Below, piece after piece: positions 25,088-39,220 of a stretch of DNA of 64,000 nt. How positions within the stretch are numbered: position 1 is the stretch's first letter; every line of letters starts with the position of its first letter. The notes under the pieces were generated by a model. It saw only the letters and a list, made by a program, of their open reading frames with translations. It did not search any database and had not been told where the DNA came from. Made by a program: the position numbers and the translations under genes. This stretch comes from Notospermus geniculatus (lineage: Eukaryota; Nemertea; Pilidiophora; Heteronemertea; Lineidae): the NCBI GenBank assembly GCA_002633025.1, contig NMRB01000394.1:191252-255251 (forward strand). Direction: 5' to 3'.

Positions 25088-28000
25088 TAGCGTTGCTGCG
25101 AGAATCGAAGCAGCACTTGTTTGGACCAGACGCCGTAACCTTTCCGCCTGTTCATTAGATACACGAAGCTACTCAAACTAATTTGCCACTTTCAATTCTT
25201 GGGAGCCCCATTCCATCCCTTCCCCCAGGCCAGGCATGCCCTACGTTTATCTCACCCATACCTGTTTGTGTTACCAGGAAGTGCAACCAAGTACGAGAAC
25301 AAGTGTCCCAAACTCTTCCTGAAGGATGACAAGACAGCCATTAATACCAGACAATGCAGTGTGAAGAGTTTTTCTCGGTCTCCAACACCCCCCGCCCAGC
25401 GCTGTTTGGCGCTATTGTCCAAATGTCTTCCTCCTCCAACTGCCTGTCAAAAACTTCGTCAAATTTGGGCCAGATCCCGGCAAGTGTTGACCAGTTCAAA
25501 CTGAAGTGGAGACAGCCTTTGTAGCCTGTAACAATCTTCCGGTAACTGGGACAGTTCATCATCTGTATAACATCGTGAACTTAGCAGGTCGCCTTTTCAT
25601 TCGTTTTTTCAGCAGAAATTTTCAAAAAATTGGATTCTCTACAAATTTCAAAATACACACTTCGCAATCAAATTAGATGATGATAACCCAAGACATTTTC
25701 CTCATGGCTTTGAGGAAAGAGTTTCGTTAATAGGCTGAACCTGAAGAGGAGACAGACTGTTATGCTCGACTTAAACATTCAGCAGACTATGGTCTCCAAA
25801 GGAAAAGCCGATGTTCTTGGCATTTAAAACGGCCCCAGGTGTCAGTTCGATTGTACATCCATTCGTCCTGATCCGCTAAAACGTTTTCTACGTTACTTGA
25901 TATTACATGTACGCCACCCAAGAAGATATCGCCAAACAATATCAATTGCAAAAATTAAAAGTTATCGAAAAATAAATCGATAACGTTGAGCGTATTACCT
26001 TCACTGTGAAAAGACGCTCACCTTTTAAAGAGACATTCGAAAAAATAATGTATTTATGATTTCGCTCAGGAAAATCCTGCCTCGGGGAGAATTGAAATTT
26101 GAAATATTAATGGCATTCCGAACGGTCTTCTTTTAGATTATGTTAAACTGTACTTTCACTGTATCCACTATCGGAAATCTCAAAGCGGCTTAGGATCCAA
26201 CACGTGATTTGACCTTGCTCCATGATACTCCAGAGATTTTCCATCTCTCAGAACCGGATCTGGTGACAGCTTTGACTGACAGTCAACAGACTAACTGATA
26301 TAGGATTGGCAGTTTTTATTCGATCAAAGTTATTCACTTGAAGCAATATTCAAGAGGCCATTCACTTAATAACTTCATGGGGAAATGATTTGATTTACCC
26401 TGACATCAACGATATTGGTCAATGCTCTGCTGGTTTGACGTCAAGTACAATACAAGTAAGCAATATTGAACGAGCTGTGGGTTGAGATCGGCAACCTTCG
26501 GACTCAGATACGTATTCGTGATATTCATGGAGGTTCAGAATGTACGCGGCATATTGTATTCCGGTATTATTCAAAGATGTTGCACAGCGCAGTTTACTAT
26601 TGAGTGCTTCGTTCATTGTTGCTGCCAACTGCCAAATCATGCTATTGGTAAAGCTAGGAATCCACTGATGAATTTCTGCGTTGTGACTTGCTTTGCAACC
26701 TGCCACTGTGATTGAATAGCCTACGATCGCAAGGAACTGGTCGACGACCGATTGCCGACTGAAATTGACCACATCTTCGCCATTGGTGGAAATCAGTCTA
26801 GCGAGTCCACTACGGCGATCAGGTGCCCAGTTGCAACGCAACCCAGTTGCAAAGCAAGTCGCAACGCAAATCAGCTTGAAAATCAATGGTGCATGGATTC
26901 CTAGCTTAATTTACATCTGGTTTTTTCTCTTGATCACGTATAGCGCAAGGAACGTTTTGGGCTCGTGTGACATGGCAAGGACGGGCGATAAGCCTCTACA
27001 ACCTGATGTTTTTACGAGCCATGCACATGACTATCATCAGTAGTGTGGCAATGATAGGGGCCAGGTGATCATTAAACCATCAAGGTTGACATCTCTATTC
27101 ATACATCTTCTCAATGAAACTAGTAATTAATAACGTTATGGTAATAAATGAACTGATATATCGACCGGTCATGACCAATTTTCGACAGGTGAACACTCAC
27201 TTGAGTATCACCTGGCATGCCTGGACGATGGTGTTGGTGACATGGGAGAAATACAAATGTTTGTTTCCAGAATTATTAGCTCTTGCGCCTGCCATGTGAC
27301 TGAACCAATCCAACCAACGCCATGAAGGTCATGTTACAAGCTTTATGACTGAGACACCTCGACGTAGAGAATGGTAGAAAGACCGTATTCAGAGAAAAAT
27401 ATAGTTATGATCCTAAATAAACTGATGGCGTGACGGCTGGTGAGTACAGAACCAACGGTTTCAGCGTCTCTTCGTTGGCAAACAATTCATCGCGCAGTGG
27501 GATCCTTTCGGGAAAATGTGCCCCAAACAAAAGAGAATGGTCGGCCGAGAGAAACAGTTGTCAGCAAACGTTCTGATAGTGAAAGGGGATGCAGCATCAT
27601 TTTAATTAGGAAAACGGGCGTCTACAGAACGGCAGGAGGGTTCTGTGTGTGGTACACGGAGTTAATAAGGTCAAAGAAAATGCAAAATGATATTATTCCT
27701 GGTCAAATAAAGGCGCTTTAGGGGATGCAGTTGTCAGGGAGCAAGGGAACAGCACACATCTAATTAGCTGGAGTTTGCAGACAAATGGAGGGCTATCAGG
27801 GTTATCAGCAGACCAACGGAAACTCCCGGGATGTTCAAAGTAATGTCATTATCTGAAATCAAAATGTCCTTTCTATGGATAGTTCTATTCAGTTTCAAAA
27901 GTGTATGCAAATGATTCTAATTATGGAGAGCAGACGCCAGGGTGAAGTTGAAATAGCAACATCATCCCTACAGTCGGTGCCCATTGTTATGGGCAGGTTT

Positions 28001-31000
28001 TTGCGTTATACGGCGTTGCTGTTTACTTTTCATTTTCAAATCTCATGGTCTGTGGATCACAATAGGAAAATTCGGTATCGCTCGCCTGGTCAGTGTAACC
28101 GTAGTGAAAGAGAGCAGACTTCTGTATAGCGAGGAGCAGTCTTGGCACTAAGGTTTCAGCAGACGATATCAGTCATTCATCGTTTTGAAGATGAACTGAC
28201 GATTAAGCATGCAGTGGTTTTTTTCGTCCTGGTCGGAACTGATCAGCAGCAATTTCTCTCATGTACATTGTACCAATAAATCTCTCCTTTTTAAGTTTGA
28301 CAGCTACATACCACGGTCTAGCATGGTAATTTGTTCTATTTTTTTTACAATTGAAGGAATGTCCCAAGTAATTGCAATGAAAAGCCTCATTCATATCGTC
28401 GTCCTCTGTCGGCCTGCCAAAATAGCATAAATCATTGATCTTGAATTGGGCACACCAAAAGCACAATATCATTTTACATGACATTATCGCGCCCTGTACA
28501 TACCAGAAGGAGTCTTATGATCAATTTACCTGAGGAATAATGTATCAACCTGAAGACCGTTCTGACATTTCTTTTGTTGAGCACTTAACACGTCCATTGA
28601 TATACGTAGCTGGTATTAAGTCATAACAAATTTGGAAAATGTGCAAGGTTGGAAGATAAAACTTACATGTGCGGAGGCTTTCGCTACAAAATATTTAAAT
28701 TTTTTGCCCGTGTTTGTTGAAAAACAGCTACAACATGTGCACGAACAATTGGCAAATTTTTGTAACATCTGCACTTGGCATTCTAGCATTCCAGAAGCAT
28801 ACGACGGAGCCTAATGAAAATGGTAATGAGAAAGGTATGCAATATTATTTACAGGGTATCGGGTCATGTTTCTCGGCCTTCGTATACGTATAAGTTTCCC
28901 ACTTTAATTGATTTCAGTGAAATTTATGTATATTCTCGAGTGGTATACTTAATGGATTCATCTCTCAAGTGCTACGTACACTCTTTACATGATATCTGTT
29001 AATGAAATGGTTGGAAGACTCTCAAGGCAATGAAACAAAGTCAGTAGGTCATCAAGTTGTTGTAGACCGAAATTTTGGCTTTGTTGCTCACCACTCGAGC
29101 CAATGAACCCATTCTACTGGTAATCCACTTCTATCCCAGCGGTAAGGATATGCATTACTTCATCTTATTCAAGCATCAACAACGGTAAACACGATCCACT
29201 TTTCCATTGACTGAGAGGTGTATTAACCTGTGGGAAAGTCAGCAAAGCCTTCGAGATATTCAATGAATATCGACTCGTAGTTTTTATAGTAGGTAATAAG
29301 ACACGGGTGTTTAACGTCATGAAGTCATGTAAAGTGATCAGCCCAGTTAACCACTCAAAATCCCGTTTTAAAGGCAAGCACCTTGAGCAACTCTATACTT
29401 GGATGTTCTGGCAGTAGCCATGATGTACCGCTCTTTTCGTATTCTGGTTGGCCATGGCTTTTTCTTCCCCATGCGCCAAGAAAAGCTCAGAAGCAAGACA
29501 GGGATAGATGAAATAGCTTCAGAAAACCACAAACCCAAACCCAAAGTTTGGTACGTTAAGCTGATAATAAAACTTTTGCAATCCGGCAAGATCGATCAAA
29601 ATTTCATTTGCAGCACCACTAATTAATTATACCACAGGATGCCATGAAACTTATCGAAGGGACAAAATTAACTACGAGGGAAGCTAGTTTCAGATGGCAG
29701 AATGACAATACCTCTAGACGACAATGAGAATTTCTCGATGTGATGACAATGGCAAATGCGACGAAGTACTGATATAATACGTTTCTCTCCAAGCGATAGA
29801 TAAATCCATACCCGTTGAGCACTAACACGGGCGACAATGCATATCGGCAAGTCTGTTGACGCAGACGCCTTTTCTAAACCATCCATGTAAGATGATTATC
29901 ATGAGAACGACGCCAGCTCATTGCCCAAATACAATGACAAATATAGATCGAGAACGGAGTGGACATTTCTATATTATATTTCAATATTGTTAACAAAGAG
30001 TCTGCAACAGCCTTCGTGTTTGTTTCCTTTAACAATACAATGAGCATGCTCACGGAACAAAGTAATGATGCGACCAAAGTCATGAACTGTCGGAGACAGA
30101 TATTTCTTCTTCACTCCACCTAAAGCTACATCAACTGCTCGTCGATTAAAACATTCCGTAACACCAAGCAGCATGTAAGGTCAGACTGACATACTCGATG
30201 AACATCAGAGACTACTGCAAAACCACACCCTTTCGTTGGTGCACCAACATATAGGCTACTAGTATTCTGGTTTAATACAACGCCGAGGTAACCCATTGTG
30301 ATTAGTTAATAGCCCATAGTAATAACATGGGAAAATTGATGCTTTTCGTGAACTGAAGCAACACACGGGAATTTGATAGAACAACCAGTGGGGGACCACT
30401 CACTACCAATATTCACACAATACCTGACTCATAATGCACCTCTTATTCAATTCCTTCAAATAATACTTGAATAAACAGCCCATTCTCTACCTTTCTGGTA
30501 AAATCTATATTGATATTGTTCGTCTACTTCACAGATAATGAAAATGCTACAAAGACGAAACGTTTAGGGGACAGGTCCCTGACCGTGGTAGACCCTTAGG
30601 TCGTGAACAGACCGGTGCCTCTCTTATCACCTTGCACCTTGTGTTAACTCTCGGGTTTTTGGCAGAGGACAGACAGATGGAGTTATCACGGGGGGAGTTA
30701 TATGAAATAATGTTTAATCAACACCCGGTATCGTGGCATGTGCTTCAGGTAATGACTAATCTTGGCCATCCTGCCATCCTGTCACGTTATTAAACATAAC
30801 GCTTAGAATTATCACGAACACAAATACAAAACCCTCAATAAACCCCAGTAAATTAGGTTATTAAGCCATGATTACACCTCAGTAAACACTTCTAAACTGA
30901 TTTTCATATTTACTTCCATTGCATATCAAAATACATCATTCCTCACCCTCTCAAATTGCGCAAGAATAGAAGTAAGTAACATACCAATTAAATTTCTTCA

Positions 31001-34000
31001 CCTCATGGAATCAGCAAGTTAGTGTTTCTCTTAAAGTCCATAGTACGCCTTCTTTGTTTTAAAAAGAACGTCGGCGTACCAGTCAGAATTGCATAATGAT
31101 TGGTGTTTGATGAACACCATCTCATAAAGTTTCGTCTAACCTACGATCGAAAGGCAAACAGGACTGAAGAAGTGAATCAAGGGTCTTGCCCTACTTAACA
31201 GCATATTAGGTTCCAGATATACATGTTTGATTATGCTGCTATTCACACATATTCGTCCATTTGATATAGGCCTAGAAGGTTGGGTCATCTTACGCTTACC
31301 CTTGAAAAGCAATGTCAACATCATTGAGCACGATCTAGGCCTACTCCTACACACTTGTCAAGCGACACCAGAACATTGTAAATCATTTACACCAGACATA
31401 TTTGACACAGAACAACTGTTTGGACAAGGAAAACTGCTTGGGCTATCTAATCAGCGCAGAGCCCTCCAAAACATGTGCCTTCAGCTATTAAAGGAAAGGA
31501 AATTTGGTCACACTTACTGAAGAACTCCATATTTGGAAGGCACAAAACACACGTTGCAGGAACATTGCAAACATGGCCGACTCTCATCCACCTGCTGGCA
31601 CATGACGTGCAAATAGGGCCAATATCAGTTAGAAGTATTTTTTCATAGACACGTCGTTCGATATTATGTCGATTATGTAAATTGACCACCTTGTCATGAT
31701 TTTCAAGTCTTTTGACTGTGAAGTGAACTTTCATTTTGTTCAGGTTGTATTTTTACAGGAATTGGAACACCGTCCAACGTTATCTAATTTAGAACGAAGG
31801 AAACCTTGTCAAAGCTTAACGCTTTCAAGACTGCCCCCAAGCTTATAGAAGTACCAAATTAGTTGGACAATACAGTGACATTAGAATACTCGAGATATTC
31901 TTGTATGACTTTTACACTTGTTGTAGTGCACAACGCTGTTCCTGAAATTTGTAAAAAAACCAAAACAACGGCAAATATTTGGATCTGCCTGAAATAAAAG
32001 GAAGCTTACCTCATGGTGGAGCCAAATATGCATAGTGTGCTAATCAAATCGAGAACCTTGAGATTTCCGTATGACCTGACAGGCAAGCCATTTTCATCAA
32101 TGTCCAGTTGACAGACAGGAACCGAATGGTAACCTAATTCCACGCTACCCTGCCTCTGCATACACAAGATGAATAGGACCACTTATGTCCAAGGCACTCG
32201 TCCCGCCTACTTCACAGCAGTTTTTGGACACGGTGCTAATTTTATGCCTCTCCATCTACGGGAGTGCTTAAAACGGTCACCACAGAACAAAGGCGTTCGT
32301 AACAGACAAGTGGAAAAAGCAACTGTCCGAAAGTGAATCTGTCAACATCTCTTGGTGTCTGCTTCAGCAACCCGTGGTTTACCTGTCATAATACATCCTA
32401 CGGGGGTTCCCTTTCAATAATCCGCGTGACAGGGTTCCTGCTCTCCCCTAGGGTCTAACCGGAGACAACGTTCCACCACGGACAAGCAAGTCGAACCAGG
32501 TTAGAACATCAGAAAAGCAACAGGCGCTCGCAACAACAAAAACAGCGCCCCTGGTGGTAGTATTTTGAAATCTGGCCGCCATCTTGATTATCTCGCGGGT
32601 GATATCGGAGAGCGTCCCAGTGTACTTTCTGTGTATGCATTATTAAAACACTAGTTCATGAACAATTGATGAAAAGCAGTTGAAGTAAAATTGAGCCATA
32701 AATCACGTGAATCATATTTCAGGAAGATTAATTATTTATGAAAACTTTCCAGTGAACAAGCACCGTCGTTTTCACTATTCTGGAACCCGTCAAATTATCA
32801 GCTCCCGTAGTGCTGAAGTTGTGGCATCACTGACATTTGTTGGTGCAAGGAAGATCACCACACACAATACTCAACCTATACCGGTAATTTCTTCACGAGG
32901 AGGACGCCACATTTACGCCAACGGAAACTGCTGCCCGACAGACGACCAGAGGCCTTCAAGTCTATCACTGCATGGACCCAACATCACAGATGTACTGCAC
33001 ACTTTTTCAATCTGCGGTTCGATCTAAAATATAACATGCAGTGATTTTCTGGAAATATCGACTCTCTGAAGAACCAGCTGTACATATATAGACATGGGCT
33101 TCACCGTCCACGTGCTAGTTCCCAGTAGGCCTGCTATACGCACTACAAATGCAGACGACCGTCCGCAGAAGGAAAACAAAAACGATTTCTCGTCCTTCGG
33201 ATCTAAGCACAGAACGGTATTCCAAATATTTGAGTGGGATTTAGAGAACAATGGCAAAGAAGACACACCATATCTGACCACTTTAGGCCTACATGAATGC
33301 TATCGCCAACCCTTAAGGATACCTAGAAGCATTTATACCAATGCTACCGAATTAAAGTACCGATTTTCATGGAAATGCTCGAATGGGGAACGAAGTCTTA
33401 GTATGAGGAAAAAAATAGTACGATACATTTAAGAGTTTTTCGGCCATGATACATGTATGACTCAGATTTGTCATGATTTATACATACACAATGGAACCTC
33501 ACACTGAATGACTATTGAAGCATCATCATTAGATTTCCGTTCAATATGGGCCAGTACTTCAAGCTCGGAAGAATATATTGTTGCATGTACTACTTCAGTT
33601 CAGCTTGGCTATCTCAAAACAAGATGGGACCCCTATATACCTTTCGTTCAACATCGTTGCCTTCAGCAGAGAGTTGCCGGAAACTTTCAAGGCCCCTTCA
33701 AACAACTGATGGACACAGGAAAAGGACAGCTGTTTCCCTCGGCTGTCGCGTGCGTCCGGGAAACCGATCCCGAATACATCTAACTGTTTGGTCCATGGTA
33801 AAGGATTTCATGGCGAAAGCCAGAGTTTAAACAGAACTGCATGCGAACATTGGCGGTCGTGTGTTTGCGAAGCTGTGTGTAATTACTCCACACTGTCAAT
33901 ACACTACGTGAAATACAAAATGGTTTACGTCCCTTTCACAGTATCGAACTGTTCAATAGGTTCCATCACTGGACGACAGTTGAACTATTACCCGAAGAAG

Positions 34001-34757
34001 CTCAACATCATTTTCGACCAGTAAACTGTTTCTTTTTTGGGTATGGCTCATTCTCGCGCGTTTCTTGGGAAACTCATCAGTGTTCATGAATAATCACAGG
34101 ATGGAACAAAAATACCGAGCAGCAAAGGATACCAGTACAAAATACATAGTCAGATCACATCTGTCTGTTATGGATGCCTAAAACATACTTATACTATGAT
34201 TATGAATGTCCATGTACGTGGCTCATCCTCTTTTCCGACACTATCCTCTATATACTTATATTAAACGTCAGCTGTTGCGCTGATGGCGTCAATGGATAAG
34301 ATATATATAGAAACTTTAATGGTCGTCATCATTGATTTGAGAGGGAGGCCACAAGGTTTGTCATGTCATGTATACAACATGTCCATGTGGTGGAGGAAGC
34401 AATACATGAATGATGAAAGGTAGGCTATCGGGAACCAGGTGATGGAACCAAGTACGTGCGAACTGTAACGACGTACATGTATACGAGTTAAGGCAAGCTG
34501 GTGTCAACGACTGCCTCGGTGGATTTTTTCCCTTTTGGGATGGTCAAGAGATGTTCTGCACCAATCGAAGTAAACCACTTGATGACCAATACTTCGGTGA
34601 TTCATACAAAAAACGGCTCGTTGATACCTAAATTTTTGATATTTGAGCACTGAGTTACCAGGAGGCTAAATGATAGTTTTCTAGACAATGTCACAATGTT
34701 ATCGACCTCTGTCAAAGATACTCTTCAAATTATAGTTTTAAAAAGTACTCTGATCAC

Positions 34758-34812
34758 AACAGATAAATAGATTGTCAAGTATGTACCATACTTGACAATC
34801 TATTTATCTGTT
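34758..34812. repeat. Perfect 26-bp palindromic hairpin, 3-base loop
   Basis: Bases 34758-34783 (AACAGATAAATAGATTGTCA then AGTATG) are matched exactly in reverse complement by 34787-34812, with loop TAC. No TIR or target duplication is visible beyond the arms. It would extrude as a cruciform in DNA and form a long perfect stem in RNA. Confidence 0.85.
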
Positions 34813-36269
34813 AAATGTATTCTCATAAATGTAATCTCAGGCCTACTCACCTAGTTTTTCCCCACTGACGATGTATTCCAAACACTGAGAAATTGTCTAC
34901 TCTGTTCAAATAGTGATAAATATGGTACACAAAAATGAATAATCGTTCATACCATTAATATTATTCCTTTTAAGAACGATAATCTAATAAAATAGCATTC
35001 CAATGTTCATTTAAGCACATAGAAATAATACAAACACGGCGAGAACCGCGAGAGCTCCGGCCTTCACCGCGTCGAGTGAGTGAATGGAGGTCTTCGCGTC
35101 CGGACACACCGCGGTCGGCTGGGCCGTGAATGGTATGACGGCTCAATGGGGAACTTGGGACGTGAACATTCCCAACAGATATTCCCAGTTTCACGTGGAT
35201 ATCATTTATCTTCCGTGTTCGATGATAGTCTCCAGTTCCACATTGCAGGTAACGGTTTTCAGGAAATTATGGACTCGAAAAAAAACCCGATTAACTAGAA
35301 TGCAAAATCTTTCTGTCCGAAGGCGGGTCTCCTTGGGTCTCACAGGTATCGTTATCAAAGGTATGCAAGATACGACATTGATGCTACGACTGCGAAAGTT
35401 CTTTTTTTTGTGATGTTACAAGGCCGTATGGCTGGTGCAACGTCTTTCGTCCTGTAACAACAGACCGTTTTATTCACGGCTGCGAATACTTCCCAGATGT
35501 CGATGCAGCGCTGCCAAGGCTTTTTTGGCCAAATTCCGGTGTCCAAAATCCACTGATCAGTGGATTCCTTTTGAAGGCATGACTTGCCCAAGAGGAACAC
35601 CCATCATCCAGCCAGATATCAGATTCCCGCTTGCGGTGCACGTTCATTTCTCCTTGACTGTTTTACTTTCCCCTGATTTTATCAAAAGCCTTCACAAGGT
35701 CGAGACATTGATGAAACCCATTGATTACGGTAATATCAGCAACGGCCACGTTATTGGTCAGACCAGTTACACCTTTGTTGAAACCTATTCATTCTCTGCA
35801 TGCGATGGCTCAGTATTTTATCAACTTATCGCCAAAATACGTATCTTCATCATGATTCACGCAAATAATCTCGATGCAACAAAGTCCAATGTTGATTTAA
35901 CTACACCAGTCGATTTCATTGTAAACAGGCAATTCGTGATTATGTTTTCTTTAATATACTCGGACTATCGGATGTAAACAATTAAATGTACATTGACGAA
36001 GTTTACCCACCATTTTAGCGAGGATACACCTGCTGAATTAGGACTTGGAATCGATTGAATGGATTCCAAGGACGACAATTTTAGCTCAAGGTCGAGGAAT
36101 TTCGACGTCATTGTAGCACGCGGGTTGTTTGCACACTTATGATACTTTTATTAGAAAAATAATTGAAATGCAGTATATTGGCTTATTATCGATTTATATA
36201 ACAAATTGCCACGCAGAGTTTGACACAAAGAACACGTGTAATGTCAGGGATATTGTATGTTATAAATAT
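34813..36269. other. Intergenic; no gene recognised
   Basis: Contains a 180-codon open frame on + (35435-35977) with no recognisable domain and with atypical composition for a protein. I treat it as chance. Confidence 0.45.
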
Positions 36270-36667
36270 AATAGGGAGTTTTCGCAAATCTGACGAAAAA
36301 CGAAGTACGAAATACGAAATTGGACGTCATATCCATGACGTAATGTATTTCAGAAAATGGCTGGTACCACAAATATCGCCTGGTGCAAGAGCGTCTTTTA
36401 GCGTATGACGCTAGGACGACGGAGGTACGGTGTATATTAAACTTTGAAATTTATCTTTCGTTTCCACTTCGTTGATACGAATTGGAAATTTAAAAATTCA
36501 AGATGCGCCACAACTCTTTCGATCCTACATTACATGCTAAAAGACGCACTGGCAGGAGGGGCATTTGTGGTACCAACCATTTCCTGAAATACATTACGTC
36601 ATGGACATGACGTCCAATTTCGTATTTCGTACTTCGTTTTTCGTCAGATTTGCGAAAACTCCCTATT
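36270..36667. mobile_element. Long-TIR fold-back transposon (AATAGGGAGTTTTCGC ends)
   Basis: The two halves are reverse complements over about 105 bases from each end with very few mismatches: AATAGGGAGTTTTCGCAAAT at the left and its complement closing at 36667. Similarity continues more weakly to about 130 bases. Length is 398 bp and nothing is encoded. No target-site duplication stands out next to AATAGGG/CCCTATT. The termini AATAGGGAGTTT are shared with the 59920-60117 element and, in decayed form, with 42264-42391, so they form one family. Confidence 0.85.
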
Positions 36668-39220
36668 GTGTGGAATAATGCTACGAAAACTAGTTTCTTG
36701 TCAAGGATTTGTCAAGAAACGAAAATAATCTTAACACTACATGTATGTTGAGGCCCATTTATAAACGTGTTGCACATTTCGTGAAAGAAAGGAATTTTTC
36801 TCAGCAAAATAGCTTTTAGTGGAAGTACATGTATACGGCGCGGCGGTTCGATTGCAGTCTAAGCACCGCGTTATATGAAGTAGATTAAAACATTAGCGAC
36901 ATTCCTGTTACTAAAGACTAACCCAAGGAGTTTTCTGCTGACGTTTTTAGGCCTAGGCCAAGACGGGCAGTCGGCTAACCCATGCGCTTTCCCTGTTGGC
37001 CCCACCTCCAAAATTTAGGTGATGCTAGAATCAGCGATCTACCTTTATTGCCGATGATGTATACGCATTATCACATGGCATCCAGTTTGAATGATGCACA
37101 AAAGTAACTTCCGTTTCCATTCACTGATACTATTACTGACGAAATGTCACATTTTGTAAGAACCGATTTTGGTCATTTATAAGAAGAAAATGATATTTTT
37201 TAGAAGATGCAGCCTCGTTACACTTTGTCAATAGAACTTCAACCACAGAGTATAAGAATGAGGTTAGATTGACGTTGGATGCAATGGTGTCGCCAATGCC
37301 AGGCTGCACCTGAGATCCGCGTGCTTGTATTACGGGGAACAAATTTCCAAGAAACTTATGAAAAAGTATAAAATATCACATTTACCATGTTTGTACAACT
37401 AATTGAATGATCACAGCGGGTGAAGTTGAATCCCGATTCATAAAAAAGAACATACACATTTCGTATTTTGGGAACGTTCAGCACGACTGAGCAGCATGGA
37501 CGAACCCGTCCTTTCCCCCACCCCAAGAAAAAAGAAATGTACCCAGGGAATGTGGAACGGTTCTGCTGCTAAGATCGAGGTCCAGAATTTCAATTCCCGG
37601 ATGTTACACTGCCAGAACTAAACGTAGGCATCGTTCGTGCCGTTACCATAGAGGTAACCGTTACCATTTTGTTCAAAGCTGAACAACGCAAAATGAATAC
37701 CGAAAAAGCAATTAGTCGCATCCCCAAGGGCAAAAACGACCCAGTCAAACATGTAACACTACCCTTGGAGGAATTACTGTCAGTATAATTCCTCCAAGCA
37801 CTACCGTACTTGGTAAACGTTTGTTTCCCGAGGGTGGCTCATGTTCGGGCCTAGCCGATTTCCAACGGTCTTCATTGTTTATGTACTGAGAGTCAATTAT
37901 GTGGACACTCGGTTTGTTTACACGTCGATTTTCCGTCTTTGTTTGATCAATCATCAGCTGATCCCCCTGAACATTGGCATGGGAAAAACATATCTGAGCA
38001 CCGGACTTGAAAACGAAAGAATTTAGTTAACGAATTATTCACTAAATCGCTAGAGAACCAATTAAAGCACGGAAATCAATGGGAAAGGATTCCTTGTTTT
38101 GCTTACAACCCTCCCAGAGTACACACTTACAGTTCCTTCACTCGATGGCCCTGAGGGGTTTAAGGGATCGGAACACGAATACGTGGCTTGTTTGAAGGCT
38201 TTGGCACGGACTGCGTCCTCGCATGTTAGGGAGGGCTATGAAAATCCCCCGACACGTCTACAAAGACCTAGTCGCTGAGCTACATGTAGACCTACTTGTA
38301 CACCGAGGAGGAAACCCCCGTAATGGTTCCTCTGATGACAACCACAACTTATCATCATCGATAAGTGTGTGGAATAAGATAATTAAATAATTATTGATAA
38401 TCCTGCGCTTGATGAGAGGGCGGTAAGCGCAGATGTTGGACAATCTGACCCAATGATGGATGTGCACGCTACACGAAGGCCGTGTGAATAATTTAATTCA
38501 TCATCACACTTACAGAAGATCCCAACGGATTTACTAACAAAAATTACTTTTGCAGTCGAACAATCAAGTCACATGCAAAAAGAATCCAATATTAATCGTT
38601 TCTTTTGAGCCTCCATCACCTAGAAGGAAATCGAATTTCTCTGAGACGTAAACTTAATGAGCATGCCTCTCCTGCTGTTATTCGAGTAGCTCCACACAGG
38701 AAAGAAAGCAATCATGCAGTTAATTAAACAATGACAGGAGTTACCCCTACACCTTCAATACTTCATTGATTTTGATAACCGTTCGGCATCATGTTACCAT
38801 GATTTTTCACTATATACCATTTGTACAATGCAGTTCGAACCACCCTCATTATTGCCGGTATACTGGCCTACAAAGCTTCAAATTATGGTTCGTCAGGTCG
38901 ACATGAGGATGGAAGCCCAAGTGTTAGTCTTTTTGACAAGAAATGACGAGTTGTGCTTATTCAATCCAGACGAACACGCAGCTTCACGTTCATGCCGTCG
39001 TCCACACTGAGCAAGGATAGATAGAAGTCCCGAACATGCCGAACGCGTACGGCGGTGACCATCAACATACATCGAATCAGTGCCATCACCGTATTCACGA
39101 TTGAACAAGGGTTTCACTTAGATATGTCATCGCTATAACTGATGGCCCGTGCTATATTGGTCGAATAACGGCCTGTCTTGGCGCATCACGGGCTTGAGAC
39201 ACCACTTCACAACAATAACG
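36668..39220. other. Intergenic; no gene recognised
   Basis: No supported gene. A small hairpin is present at about 37763-37797 (CTTGGAGGAATTA ... TAATTCCTCCAAG). The stretch ends at the left edge of duplication copy 1. Confidence 0.5.

Larger units (their letters stand above)
23627..34757. other. Intergenic desert, third part; hairpins but no gene recognised
   Basis: About 11 kb in which I can support only the hairpins at 24199 and 25044, listed separately. The longest frame (155 codons, minus strand, 26419-26886) shows no known family and no splice or start context that convinces me. The remainder is complex, unique-looking DNA that could hold regulatory elements, but nothing in it names them. 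Confidence 0.5.

Noticed and set aside
26419-26886. 155-codon open frame on -
   Set aside because: Starts with a hydrophobic, signal-like segment, but the rest matches nothing and the region has no other gene signs. A chance frame in a 30-kb desert is expected.
35435-35977. 180-codon open frame on +
   Set aside because: No recognisable domain and low-quality composition, and a shadow frame is present on the other strand; no splice or polyadenylation context.
37763-37797. 13-bp hairpin CTTGGAGGAATTA
   Set aside because: Too short and loop too simple to call an element or a miRNA precursor without expression data.
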